64,000 nucleotides of DNA from Roseobacter litoralis Och 149 (lineage in GTDB: Bacteria; Pseudomonadota; Alphaproteobacteria; Rhodobacterales; Rhodobacteraceae): NCBI RefSeq assembly GCF_000154785.2, contig NC_015730.1, forward strand, positions 186,001 to 250,000. Reading direction: 5' to 3'. The notes beneath the pieces were generated by a model that saw only the letters and a program-made list of their open reading frames with translations, was not told where the DNA came from and searched no databases. This document shows, in pieces, positions 35,747 to 45,336 of this stretch. The position numbers and the translations under genes were made by a program. The first letter of the stretch is position 1; each line of letters starts with the position of its first letter.

Positions 35747-38700
35747 TGTTTGAAGAGAGTGTCGGACGATTAAAGCAGCTGGTTGATTTCGGAGAAGAGA
35801 TCGCGCTGGTGCCCTATAGCGGGGTGCAGATGCTCGATTTCGGCTTTGATCTGGACGCGCTTGAGATCAAGGCATCCAAGTTCATCGAGCGTGTAACCCG
35901 CGAGGAAGCAGGCGAGGTGGAACGCACGCTGATCCCGCTCAGCGGCAATGACGAACGTGATCTGCCGATCCTTGAGGCGGCGCTGGAAACCGATGATGCC
36001 TATTCGATCCGGCCCATCGCGGCGCTGGAGCCATTCCTGGAGAAATGGGTTCCGGTGCCTGTGCTGCGTATGAAAAGCCAGCGGGGACCCAGCGGCGAAG
36101 AGCGTTTTGATCCCGGCCCCTCAAGCTGGGCCCGGATGCGAATTGTTGAACTTGAAACTCCCGATCCCGAAACGGGCCATACGCACCGCGTGCAACTCGC
36201 ACTTGATACCAACCTGATGGCGGGGGGGCAGCCCTCGCATTACATCGCACCCGAAGTTGCGGATGCCGAAAAGCCGCGCGATTTCCGCCTTGTGTCGGAG
36301 CCTGCGCATATGGACTGGTTCCTGCGCCGCCTTGAGGAAGCCGAAGACGGCAGCCTGATTGATTTGCAGGTCTGGGTGTCGGATTGGCTGAAGGAACTCT
36401 TCATGAGTTTCAAACGCGCAGCGCGTCCGGGGCGCACTGTGCTGGAAGAAAACCTGCCGCATCAGTTTGAGCACTGGGCGCGGTATCTGGCCTATCTCAA
36501 CCTCGTGCAGCAGGCCGTGTCGCCGCCCAAGATGCGGTTTGTGAATACGGTCGCGGACCGGGATGCGGTCATGCCGGTCGGCGTTGATCTGGTGCTCGAC
36601 ATCGGCAACAGCCGCACCTGCGGCATTCTGATCGAGCAGTTCGCGGGTGAAAGCCGCGTTGATCTGGCGCGCTCCTTTCCGCTGGAAATTCGCGATCTGT
36701 CGCGGCCCGAATTCATGTATTCCGGTCTGTTCCAAAGCCGGGTGGAATTTGCCGAACTGCGCTTTGGTGATGAACGCTTTGCCAGCCGGTCCGGGCGACG
36801 CAACGGGTTTTTATGGCCAAGCTTTGTGCGCCTTGGCCCTGAAGCCGTGCGACTGGTGCAGGGAGAAGAAGGAACCGAAACGGTATCGGGGCTCTCCTCG
36901 CCCAAACGCTATCTTTGGGATGATGCGGCGGTCTCGCAGGACTGGCGCTTTCACGACCACATGGATGTCAACAACCTGCCCAAGGCGGTACGCGCGGCAA
37001 TGCGCCACCTGAATGAAGCAGGCGATGTCATCAAGCAGTTGCAAAAAGATATTGAGAGCGGTCTGCGCACCGCCGGGACCGCCAGCACCACGGCGGCGAT
37101 CCGGCCCCGCTTTTCGCGCTCGTCGCTCTATGGGTTTATGCTGGCGGAAATCATTGCCCATGCGCTCATTCAGGTAAACGATCCGGCGTCCCGGTCGCGC
37201 CGCGCACAAAGCGATCTGCCGCGCAAACTCAACCGGATCATCCTCAGCCTGCCCACCGCGACCTCCATTCAGGAACAGGCGATCATGCGGTCCCGTACCG
37301 AAGGGGCGTTGCAGCTCGTGTGGTCCATGCTGGGCATCACCGACAGCACCAAAAACTCGATTTCCGGTAAGCCTGAGTTGAAAATCGAATGGGACGAGGC
37401 CAGTTGCACGCAGCTTGTCTATCTCTACAGCGAACTGACGCAAAAGTTTGAAGGCCGCATTGACACATTCCTGACCCTCAAGGGCAAGAAACGTCAGCTT
37501 GAAGGGCAAAAAGAGGCGGTGCCAACGCTCAGGCTTGCCTGCGTTGATATTGGCGGCGGTACAACCGATCTGATGGTCACGACCTACCGGGGTGAGGCCA
37601 ACCGCGTGCTGCACCCCGAACAGACCTTCCGCGAGGGATTCCGGGTGGCGGGTGATGATCTGGTCCACCGGGTGGTCAGCGCCATCGTGATCCCGCGCCT
37701 GCAGGAAAGCATCGAAGCGGCCGGTGGCTCTTATGTCGCGGAAAAGATGCGGGAACTTTTTGGCGGGGACCGGGGCGGTCAGGACCAACAGGCCGTGCAG
37801 CGGCGCCGTCAGTTTTCCGTGCGTGTGCTGGTGCCTTTGGCTGAAGCGATCCTGTCTGTTTCCGAGGCTTCCGAAGAATTTGACCGGATTGATCTGAACC
37901 TGTCAGAGGTGCTCGGCCTTGAGGTGCCTGACGAGGATGCGACCGAAGAAGAGCTAGAGCCGTTTACCCCGCTCGAGGTGCTCAGCTACCTTGAGCGCGC
38001 GGCGGCGGATTGTGGCGCTGAAAACTGGCATCTGTCCGATATCGTACTCAGCACCTCCCGCGAGGACGTGGACGCGATCTCGCGCGAGGTGTTCCAGAAG
38101 GTCCTCAGCAATATGTGCGAGGTCATTGATCATCTGGGCTGTGATATCGTGTTGCTGACCGGGCGGCCATCGCGTCTGCCGGCTGTGCGCTCAATCGTTG
38201 AAGAGATGATGGTCGTGCCGCCGCACCGCCTGATTTCGATGCATAAATACAAGACCGGGCGCTGGTATCCGTTCCGCGATCCAATCACGCAACGCATCGG
38301 TGATCCGAAATCCACCGTTGCCGTGGGCGGCATGCTGATTGCGCTCTCCGAAAGCCGTATTCCCAACTTTAAGGTCACGACCGAAGCGTTTCAAATGCGC
38401 TCAACCGCGCGGTTCATTGGTGAGATGGACCGCAACGGGCAAATCCTGCGGGAACGCGTGCTGTTTTCCGACATTGATCTGGATAAAAAGGGCAAATCCG
38501 GGGACCAGACGGCGGAACTCAAGATGTTTTCGCCGGTTCATATCGGATCACGCCAGTTGGATCTGGAACGCTGGACCACGACGCCGCTGTTCCGACTGGA
38601 TTTCAACAACAGCAATGCACCGGGGGCGCAGAAACGGCCAACACCGTATCAGGTGACGCTGGAAAAAGACGAAGGTGATGACGACGACGAGCAGACATCG

Positions 38701-38862
38701 GTCGCCAAGCTGCGCCGTGAAAGTCTGCGCGAGGCCTTCAAGATCGCTGAGCTGCTGGATGGGGAGGGCGATGAAATGAAGGTCAGTGAATTGGTGCTGA
38801 AACTGCAAACTCTCGGCTTTGACGATGACTATTGGATCGATACCGGGGTCTATAGAATATGA
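35743..38862 (+). CDS. srfB: SrfB-family Hsp70/actin-fold ATPase
   Basis: Large cytoplasmic protein of 1039 residues matching the SrfB virulence-factor family. An N-terminal region of about 270 residues is followed by an ASKHA (actin/Hsp70) ATPase core: phosphate-1 loop LVLDIGNSRTCG at about 281-292, phosphate-2 loop CVDIGGGTTDLMVT at about 600-613, and an adenosine motif IVLLTGRPSRLP at about 799-810. The family was named from SsrB-regulated genes of Salmonella; its biochemical role is not established. By fold it should hydrolyse ATP and switch conformation. There is no signal or membrane segment. It is coupled to the SrfA-like gene by an ATGA overlap. Confidence 0.85.
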   Translation: MMFEESVGRLKQLVDFGEEIALVPYSGVQMLDFGFDLDALEIKASKFIERVTREEAGEVERTLIPLSGNDERDLPILEAALETDDAYSIRPIAALEPFLEKWVPVPVLRMKSQRGPSGEERFDPGPSSWARMRIVELETPDPETGHTHRVQLALDTNLMAGGQPSHYIAPEVADAEKPRDFRLVSEPAHMDWFLRRLEEAEDGSLIDLQVWVSDWLKELFMSFKRAARPGRTVLEENLPHQFEHWARYLAYLNLVQQAVSPPKMRFVNTVADRDAVMPVGVDLVLDIGNSRTCGILIEQFAGESRVDLARSFPLEIRDLSRPEFMYSGLFQSRVEFAELRFGDERFASRSGRRNGFLWPSFVRLGPEAVRLVQGEEGTETVSGLSSPKRYLWDDAAVSQDWRFHDHMDVNNLPKAVRAAMRHLNEAGDVIKQLQKDIESGLRTAGTASTTAAIRPRFSRSSLYGFMLAEIIAHALIQVNDPASRSRRAQSDLPRKLNRIILSLPTATSIQEQAIMRSRTEGALQLVWSMLGITDSTKNSISGKPELKIEWDEASCTQLVYLYSELTQKFEGRIDTFLTLKGKKRQLEGQKEAVPTLRLACVDIGGGTTDLMVTTYRGEANRVLHPEQTFREGFRVAGDDLVHRVVSAIVIPRLQESIEAAGGSYVAEKMRELFGGDRGGQDQQAVQRRRQFSVRVLVPLAEAILSVSEASEEFDRIDLNLSEVLGLEVPDEDATEEELEPFTPLEVLSYLERAAADCGAENWHLSDIVLSTSREDVDAISREVFQKVLSNMCEVIDHLGCDIVLLTGRPSRLPAVRSIVEEMMVVPPHRLISMHKYKTGRWYPFRDPITQRIGDPKSTVAVGGMLIALSESRIPNFKVTTEAFQMRSTARFIGEMDRNGQILRERVLFSDIDLDKKGKSGDQTAELKMFSPVHIGSRQLDLERWTTTPLFRLDFNNSNAPGAQKRPTPYQVTLEKDEGDDDDEQTSVAKLRRESLREAFKIAELLDGEGDEMKVSELVLKLQTLGFDDDYWIDTGVYRI

Positions 38863-38892
38863 GAATGTGCAAGATAGAAATGGTGCGGTCCG

Positions 38893-41592
38893 ATGTCTGA
38901 GAATAATATACTTGCAGATCGCTGCGTAGAGGTGTCGCAACTGACACGCGACGCGCTTGCCTGGGTCAACCACGAGGAAAACAGCGACACTGTCGGGCCG
39001 CGGCACAAAAGCCTGACCAAGCTGCTGCGCAAGAGCGCGCGGCGCGCCGAACGGCTGGGCAAATCGGCCCGCACCAATATGTCGGTGAGCGTTTTTGGCC
39101 CCTCGCAGGCGGGTAAATCCTTTTTGGTGTCGGTCCTCGCGCGCCCGACGGATGGACGGCTTGCCGCCGATTTCAACGGACCCGGCGGGCAGCTTGATTA
39201 CATCTCTCAGGTGAACCCGGCGGGGGATGGGGAATCGACCGGTCTGGTCACACGGTTCACGATGACCAAGGCCGCGACGCCCGATGGTTTTCCGATCCAG
39301 CTGAACCTCTTGTCCGAGGCCGATATCGCGCGCACCATCATCAACAGCTTTTATGAGGATGGCGATCAGTCCGAAACACCGCCCGAACCCGAAGACCTCA
39401 AGGCACATTTCGCCGCCCATACCAGCAAGGCCGGGGCGGGAGAGGTGCCAGGCCTGTCGTTCGAAGAGGTCTATGAAATCGCCGAATATGTCGAAAACAC
39501 ATTCGGCAAGGTCGCCTATGCCAGCCATTTGCGTGGGTTTTGGGATGAGGCGGCGAGCCTTGCGCCCAATATGTCGATCAAGGACCGTGGCGATTTTCTG
39601 TCGATCCTCTGGGGTGGGTATCAGCCGCTGACGGACCTTTATGTCAAACTGTCCTCCGCCCTGACGCTGATCGACAACGCCGAAGAGGTCTATGCCCCCC
39701 TTGAGGCGCTGCAACCGCGCGAGACGTCAATCATTGACGTCAACACGCTCAGCGGGCTTTTCGGGCCTGAAAATGAGGACACGCTGCCGATCCGCACACC
39801 CTCGGGTAAAGTGGCCCAGATGAACCGCGCTGTGGTCTGTGCGCTCGCAGCCGAACTGGTTTTTCCGATGGCGGAGCAGCCGTCAGATTTCTTTGCCGAA
39901 ACCGACTTGCTGGATTTCCCCGGAGCGCGCAACCGGTTTGAATTGCCGCTGACCAAGACGCTGGAAAATCCCGAAGAGGGCGTGACCAACATGCTGTTGC
40001 GCGGCAAGGTTGCCTATCTCTTCGACCGCTACGTGGCCAATCAGGAAATCACTTCCATGCTGCTCTGCGTGCCCGACAGCAATATGGACACGGTCAGCCT
40101 GCCGGGGCTGGTCGAAAACTGGATTTCCATGACCCATGGTGCCACGCCGCAGGAACGGGCCAAGAACGACTGCATCCTGTTTTTTGTCATGACCAAGTTT
40201 GACAAACACTTGGGCGAAAGCGCCTCCGGTGGCTCTTCGACAGAACGCTTCGAAAGGCGGATGGACGCGTCCCTGCTCAAAGCGTTTGGCAAATTACGTG
40301 ACAGTTGGGTGCATAAATGGACGCCCAGCCAGCCGTTCCAGAACTGTTATTGGCTGCGCAATCCGAATTATTTCGTCGAAGGTCTGATCAATTACAACGA
40401 GGATGAGACGGAAAAGGAAATCCGCGCGGAAAAACTGGACCGGGTGGCGGAACTCAAGGAAGGGTGTCTGTCAACAGAAGCAGTGACATCGCATTTCAAA
40501 GAGCCGGAGGTTGCATGGGACGCGGCCCTGACCCTGAATGATGGGGGTGTGGGCTATCTGACGCAGGAGCTGACGAAGGTCTGCAAGCCGGAAAGCAAGA
40601 TGGGGCAAATCTCGGCTCAGTTGGATAAGATGACGAATGACGTTCTGGGGGAATTGCGCGATCTTTATGTATCTGACGATATCGAAACGCGGATCGAAGA
40701 AAAGCGGGATGCTGCGGCGCAGATCATCGACTGCCTTGAGCTGACGCTGCAAAGTCACCGTTTCGGGGCCTTCATAAACGCGCTCTGTGTGGATCAGGAT
40801 GCAATTGAGGATCGGATCAGCCGGGTGCCAAGCTCCATCCGGATCAGTCAGGCGGTAGGTTCTTCCGCAATGGAAAGCACATCCACCGGCGGGGCTGCAT
40901 CCCCGCCACGCCCCGGTGGCGCATCACGCCCCTCGCGCCCCGGAAGGCCAAACCGCCCGGGTAAACCAGCGCCCGTGGCAGTTGAGGTCGACACGGATGC
41001 AACCGCCAAGACAGCGTCGCTGATCCGCACCATGTCGTCAGAGGATTTTCAGGCCAACACCGCCATTGATATCTGGATCGAACACTTAAGCCAGTTGCGC
41101 GAGGATGCAGACCGCTTGGCGACCTTCAGCCTGACGCCTGAGGCGGCGGCGGATCTGGTGCGCGAATTGGTGCATGGGTTCCGGCGCACCGATGTTGCAT
41201 CGGACATGAAAACCCTGCTCAAGGCGATTGATTACGGGCTGACCGTTGACAAACAGGCACCACCCGCCGCCATTGTCTGCGCCGAGACAATCAATAGTTT
41301 CGTACATTCTCTGGGTGCGGAAAAGCTGTCGGACAAAGACCGCCCGGTGATCGAATTGCAAGACGGCAACAGCCGGATGGCGTTTGAAGCGCGCCCGGCC
41401 TCTGATACGGCGTTTGATCTGCCGCAGGAACAACGCGCTGCCGCCGAAGACTTCTGGACGGATTGGGTATATATGCTGGAGGCGCTGTTTGTCGGAAACG
41501 CCAAAGATGGCGACGCGGGCGAAATCAACATCGAGCAGAACATGGCCATCGGGCGCGTGGTCAATGGGCTTGATGCTGAACAGGCCGCGTAA
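38893..41592 (+). CDS. srfC: SrfC-family dynamin-like P-loop GTPase
   Basis: Protein of 899 residues of the SrfC putative virulence factor family. G1/Walker A is VFGPSQAGKSFL (about 66-77), G3 is DLLDFPGARNR (about 339-349) and G4 is FFVMTKFDKH (about 430-439). The distance of about 270 residues between G1 and G3 is far larger than in ordinary GTPases, so a helical domain is inserted in the G domain. Long predicted helices follow, and a Pro/Arg/Gly-rich linker lies at about 672-700. No membrane helix is seen. It is likely a dynamin- or septin-like NTPase partner of SrfB. The start ATG is 30 bases after srfB. Confidence 0.83.
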   Translation: MSENNILADRCVEVSQLTRDALAWVNHEENSDTVGPRHKSLTKLLRKSARRAERLGKSARTNMSVSVFGPSQAGKSFLVSVLARPTDGRLAADFNGPGGQLDYISQVNPAGDGESTGLVTRFTMTKAATPDGFPIQLNLLSEADIARTIINSFYEDGDQSETPPEPEDLKAHFAAHTSKAGAGEVPGLSFEEVYEIAEYVENTFGKVAYASHLRGFWDEAASLAPNMSIKDRGDFLSILWGGYQPLTDLYVKLSSALTLIDNAEEVYAPLEALQPRETSIIDVNTLSGLFGPENEDTLPIRTPSGKVAQMNRAVVCALAAELVFPMAEQPSDFFAETDLLDFPGARNRFELPLTKTLENPEEGVTNMLLRGKVAYLFDRYVANQEITSMLLCVPDSNMDTVSLPGLVENWISMTHGATPQERAKNDCILFFVMTKFDKHLGESASGGSSTERFERRMDASLLKAFGKLRDSWVHKWTPSQPFQNCYWLRNPNYFVEGLINYNEDETEKEIRAEKLDRVAELKEGCLSTEAVTSHFKEPEVAWDAALTLNDGGVGYLTQELTKVCKPESKMGQISAQLDKMTNDVLGELRDLYVSDDIETRIEEKRDAAAQIIDCLELTLQSHRFGAFINALCVDQDAIEDRISRVPSSIRISQAVGSSAMESTSTGGAASPPRPGGASRPSRPGRPNRPGKPAPVAVEVDTDATAKTASLIRTMSSEDFQANTAIDIWIEHLSQLREDADRLATFSLTPEAAADLVRELVHGFRRTDVASDMKTLLKAIDYGLTVDKQAPPAAIVCAETINSFVHSLGAEKLSDKDRPVIELQDGNSRMAFEARPASDTAFDLPQEQRAAAEDFWTDWVYMLEALFVGNAKDGDAGEINIEQNMAIGRVVNGLDAEQAA

Positions 41593-41621
41593 GGGTCGAT
41601 GAATACGAGAGAGGTAAAGCG

Positions 41622-42629
41622 GTGATTTCAGTCAAACCCGATCCGGCGCACCCCCGCGGGGGCCATGCGGAGCTTTCGGTACCAGAGGACAAACTGGTCG
41701 GCGAGACCGCGCAGGTTGCTGTTTTCGACAATTATTCCGAACGCTTTCTGGGGGAATCCGGCTGGCAGCCGGTCAAGGTTATGTTCGGCCCCTATGCGGT
41801 GCGGCGCGAAGGGGGGCAGGCGCATCTGGTGATCGGCCCCGAGATCGTGAACCAGATTGAAGAATACGCGAACGTCAAGCTGATGGTGGGCGATGCTGAA
41901 CAGGATGTAAGCTGGCCCGATGATGTGGTTCCCGCACCGGGCGCTGCGAAAATCGGCGGCATCATGGGCACGAAAGCCGCCGAAGTCACAGCCGCAAGTG
42001 CGCTGAGCGCCAAAATGCCGGAACCGGAGCCTGAACCCGCCGAGGTGGACCCTATCCCGGAACCGACCCCAGCCCCAACGGCGGAACCGGTGGAAACGCC
42101 TGCGCCCAAGGGCAAAGGCGGCCTGATCGCCGGTCTGGTGGTTGTGCTGCTTTTGGCGGCTGCTCTGGCCTATTGGCTGCTTGCGACGGAGGACACACCT
42201 GTCACACCCGTGGCCGAACCGGTGATCGCGCCTGCGCCAGTGGCTGAGGCGAGCGATCCCTGCGCGGCAGATGCGCTGCGCGCTCTTGAGGGGTTCGCGG
42301 CTCAATCAGCAGCGCTGCGGGGGTGTGCGGGTACGGCATCAGCCGATACGGCCCTTGGTCTGGTTGAGCGTGCGGCGGCGGCAGGGGACGCGGATGCCTT
42401 GGTGCTGTTCGGCACGGTCTATGACGGCGAAGCGATGGATGCGGTGATCGAGGATCAGATTGGTCTGACCTTCGGGGATGAACCCGCTACGGCGGCGGAG
42501 TATTATGCGCGCGCTGTCGCGGCAGGATCCACTGAGGCAAGTGAGAAGCTGGCTGCCTTGTGCACACGGATGGCCGACATGACAGACACATTGGTGCAGG
42601 GTGCCGTCACCGATTATTGTGGCAATTAG
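41622..42629 (+). CDS. Membrane protein with N-terminal cytoplasmic domain and Sel1-like repeats
   Basis: Protein of 335 residues starting at GTG, with GAGAGAGGT as ribosome-binding site. Residues 1-115 are a soluble beta-rich domain of unknown type. A Pro/Glu/Ala-rich linker (125-165) leads to a membrane helix at about 166-189, and then a periplasmic part ending in two Sel1-like repeats (AAAAGDADALVLFGTVYDGE, and ATAAEYYARAVAAGSTEASE). Sel1 repeats usually mediate protein contacts. Like its neighbours it places a domain on each side of the inner membrane. I do not recognise the N-terminal domain. Confidence 0.7.
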   Translation: MISVKPDPAHPRGGHAELSVPEDKLVGETAQVAVFDNYSERFLGESGWQPVKVMFGPYAVRREGGQAHLVIGPEIVNQIEEYANVKLMVGDAEQDVSWPDDVVPAPGAAKIGGIMGTKAAEVTAASALSAKMPEPEPEPAEVDPIPEPTPAPTAEPVETPAPKGKGGLIAGLVVVLLLAAALAYWLLATEDTPVTPVAEPVIAPAPVAEASDPCAADALRALEGFAAQSAALRGCAGTASADTALGLVERAAAAGDADALVLFGTVYDGEAMDAVIEDQIGLTFGDEPATAAEYYARAVAAGSTEASEKLAALCTRMADMTDTLVQGAVTDYCGN

Positions 42630-42639
42630 GGAGATGGGT

Positions 42640-44547
42640 ATGCGCATGCGGTTGGTGGTGATGGTCATGGCGGCCCTGTCTTTCTGGGCCTCTGCACTGG
42701 CGGCTCAACCCTTGCTGATGGAGGGCACCAATACGGTGTTTCAGCGCGTGCTGACACGCCCCGCCGCCACCCTGCACAGTGCCGTTGACGGCGCTGTGAT
42801 CGAACAGATCCCCGCGTTTCAGCCGTTTTACGTCTTTGCGGATCAGGGGGAATGGAAACAGATCGGACCGTCCATTTCCAAGGAGCCAACCGGATGGGTT
42901 AAGACGGATCAGACCGTTGAATGGAAACAGAATATCGTCGGTGCCTTTACGAATGCCGCCGGGCGAGAACGCCAGCTGGTGTTTCAGAGCGAAGAGGATT
43001 TGCGCTGGCTGTTGAACCATGAAGCCTTGCCGCAGGTGCAGGAGCGTTTGCTGGCCGAGGCCTCGGCGGGGATATCGCAGGGCAACAACGGTGTTGTCTC
43101 TGTTGAGCCGGAAGAGTTCGTCAACATCCGCGAAGATCTCTATGTGATGCCGATCCTCGATTTTGTCGAAGACCTGCATCCGCTCAACTACGAGGATATT
43201 CTGTTGATGGAGGTGGCCTCTGTCCCGCTCAAGGCGGAAAGTGGCGTGCAAAACAACGCGGATCAAGGCAATGCGGCCTTTGACGTCGGTATCGTCTTTG
43301 TGTTCGACACGACCCAGTCGATGGAGACCTATATCGCGCGCACGCAGAAAGTGCTGCAAAACACGGTTCAGGAGATTTCAGGGACCGAGATTGGCAAGCT
43401 GGTGAACTTTGGGGCCATCGGGTTTCGCGACAACACCGATGTTGTGCCTGAACTGGAATACCGCACCAAGGTCCTTGCAGATATCAAACGGCGCGATGAC
43501 CAGTCCGAAGTGTTGAATGCAATCGCCAACACACGGGTTGCCATCGCCAATTCGCCCGGTTTCAACGAAGACAGTCTGGCTGGCATCGAGGATGCGATTG
43601 ACCTGATTGACTGGCAGCAAGAGGGATCGGGCGACCCTATTGATGCGCGCTATATCATTCTGGTCACGGATGCCGGGCCAAAAGACCCGCGTGATCCGAA
43701 TGCACGCTCGCAGATCGGGGTTGAGGAGTTGCAAGCCGATGCAGAGGGCAAGAACATCGTGACGATGACGCTGCATCTCAAAACGCCGACCGGGGGCGAG
43801 GCTAACCATGCCTATGCCGAAGGTCGTTACCGTGCGCTGTCGACCTTTGCGGGCCGTCAGTTCTATTTCCCCATCGAGGGCGGATCAGAGGAAGCGTTCG
43901 AGGGTGTCGCAACCCGGCTGGTCACGGCCATCACCGATCACGTGCGCACCGCGCGCGGTGAAACCTCGGTCCTGAGCGAGGACGAGGCCGGCGAAGATCT
44001 GGTGGCCTTGGGCCGCGCCATGCGCTTGGCCTATCTGGGATCACAACGCGGCACGCAGGCCCCCGATGTGATCCGCGGATGGGTCAGTGACAAGGCGGTG
44101 GAAGCGCCGCAATCGCTCGCCGTAGAACCGCGCTTGCTGATCACCAAGAATGAGATGGCGACAATGGCGGAACTGCTGGACAACCTGATCCGTCTGGGGG
44201 AGCAAAGTCAGGGTGGTGATGACGCGATGAACTTCTTTACGCAGGTGCGGGGCGTGATTGCGGATATGGCAACCAACCCGGACCGGCGGCTGAACACGCA
44301 AGCCGACACGCTGGGCGGGGCGTTGGAATACCTTGAACAATTGCCCTATCGCAGCCAGCTCTTGCAAATGACCGAAGACCGCTGGGCGCAAAGTGCCATG
44401 CTGCGCCGGTCCATCATCGACGGGATGCGCCAGAAGCTGACGCAATACCGCAAGTGGTTGTTTGACCCGCAGGTCTGGACCGCACTGCACGAAGGGGCAG
44501 ATGATGGGGAGCTGGTCTTTGCCATGCCCTTTGACGTTTTGCCCTGA
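42640..44547 (+). CDS. Periplasmic protein with SH3-like and von Willebrand A domains
   Basis: Exported protein of about 636 residues. The signal peptide MRMRLVVMVMAALSFWASAL ends at A-A-Q. Residues of about 30-95 look like a bacterial SH3 domain (RPAATLHSAVDGAVIEQIPA, and GWVKTD). The vWA domain (about 217-430) has an intact metal-dependent adhesion site, D223-T-T-Q-S227, with DAGPKDPRD as a further acidic loop. The C-terminal 200 residues are helical. It probably binds a protein or peptidoglycan partner in the periplasm through the metal site. The ATG at 42640 has GGGAG at good spacing; one six bases upstream (42634) is too close to it. Confidence 0.78.
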   Translation: MRMRLVVMVMAALSFWASALAAQPLLMEGTNTVFQRVLTRPAATLHSAVDGAVIEQIPAFQPFYVFADQGEWKQIGPSISKEPTGWVKTDQTVEWKQNIVGAFTNAAGRERQLVFQSEEDLRWLLNHEALPQVQERLLAEASAGISQGNNGVVSVEPEEFVNIREDLYVMPILDFVEDLHPLNYEDILLMEVASVPLKAESGVQNNADQGNAAFDVGIVFVFDTTQSMETYIARTQKVLQNTVQEISGTEIGKLVNFGAIGFRDNTDVVPELEYRTKVLADIKRRDDQSEVLNAIANTRVAIANSPGFNEDSLAGIEDAIDLIDWQQEGSGDPIDARYIILVTDAGPKDPRDPNARSQIGVEELQADAEGKNIVTMTLHLKTPTGGEANHAYAEGRYRALSTFAGRQFYFPIEGGSEEAFEGVATRLVTAITDHVRTARGETSVLSEDEAGEDLVALGRAMRLAYLGSQRGTQAPDVIRGWVSDKAVEAPQSLAVEPRLLITKNEMATMAELLDNLIRLGEQSQGGDDAMNFFTQVRGVIADMATNPDRRLNTQADTLGGALEYLEQLPYRSQLLQMTEDRWAQSAMLRRSIIDGMRQKLTQYRKWLFDPQVWTALHEGADDGELVFAMPFDVLP

Positions 44548-44556
44548 GGCGCGGCG

Positions 44557-45336
44557 ATGGCCTATTCGCTCGCAATTGACGATCTGACGGTGACGCTTGG
44601 CGATGCGGAGCGTCGCTTTACGCTGCAAGCGGGGCAGTGGTCGATTGCGGCGGGGGAGGTCATTGGGCTGACCGGACCATCGGGAACCGGCAAGACGCTG
44701 CTGCTGGAACTGCTGGGCATGTTGCGCGCGCCCGATCGCGGCAGCTATATCGCCACACCGCTGACAGGCACCGCTGGCACGCGGCAGGAATTTCACAGCT
44801 TCTGGCGGGACGCGAATGCCATGGCGCTTTGTGCCGGGGCGCGTGCGGGGTTCTTTGGCTTTGTACCACAGGCGGGCGGGCTGTTGCCGTTTCTGACCGT
44901 CACCGAGAACGTGGAAATCACGCAGCGGATTGCGCGGCGTCCTGACGAAAGCTGGCTCAAGGCGCTGTTGGGCGAATTGGGTCTGAACCAGATCGCGCAT
45001 TTGCGCCCCGGTGCCTTGTCCATCGGTCAACGCCAGCGGGTGGCCATTGCACGCGCGCTCGCGCATCGCCCGTTTTGCGTGATCGCGGATGAGCCGACCG
45101 CAGCGCTCGACCCGGAAAATGCACAAGCCGCCATGGGTCTTTTGATCGAGGCCGCGCGCGCCGGGGGCACGGCGACCCTGTTGTCGAGCCATGATTACCC
45201 CACCTTGGAAAAATTCGAGATGCGGCGCATGGGGTTGCAGATCACCTCGGCACCGCATGACCCGAATGTGGTCAGCACCCTTGTGGCCATGGACAAACAA
45301 CGGGCGACATCGCCATCTGACGGGGTGGACGTCTGA
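44557..45336 (+). CDS. ABC transporter ATPase, LolD/MacB-like
   Basis: ATPase of 259 residues. Walker A is GPSGTGKT, the Q-loop is FGFVPQAGGLLPF, Walker B is FCVIADEPTAALDPEN and the switch histidine is in LLSSHDYP. The signature is LSIGQRQR, with Ile in place of the first Gly of LSGGQ; this is tolerated in some ABC proteins but may lower activity. The stop codon overlaps the permease start by one base (TGATG), so the pair is coupled. With the FtsX/MacB-type permease it should form a type VII ABC system, which typically moves lipoproteins or drives periplasmic partners rather than importing solutes. Confidence 0.83.
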   Translation: MAYSLAIDDLTVTLGDAERRFTLQAGQWSIAAGEVIGLTGPSGTGKTLLLELLGMLRAPDRGSYIATPLTGTAGTRQEFHSFWRDANAMALCAGARAGFFGFVPQAGGLLPFLTVTENVEITQRIARRPDESWLKALLGELGLNQIAHLRPGALSIGQRQRVAIARALAHRPFCVIADEPTAALDPENAQAAMGLLIEAARAGGTATLLSSHDYPTLEKFEMRRMGLQITSAPHDPNVVSTLVAMDKQRATSPSDGVDV

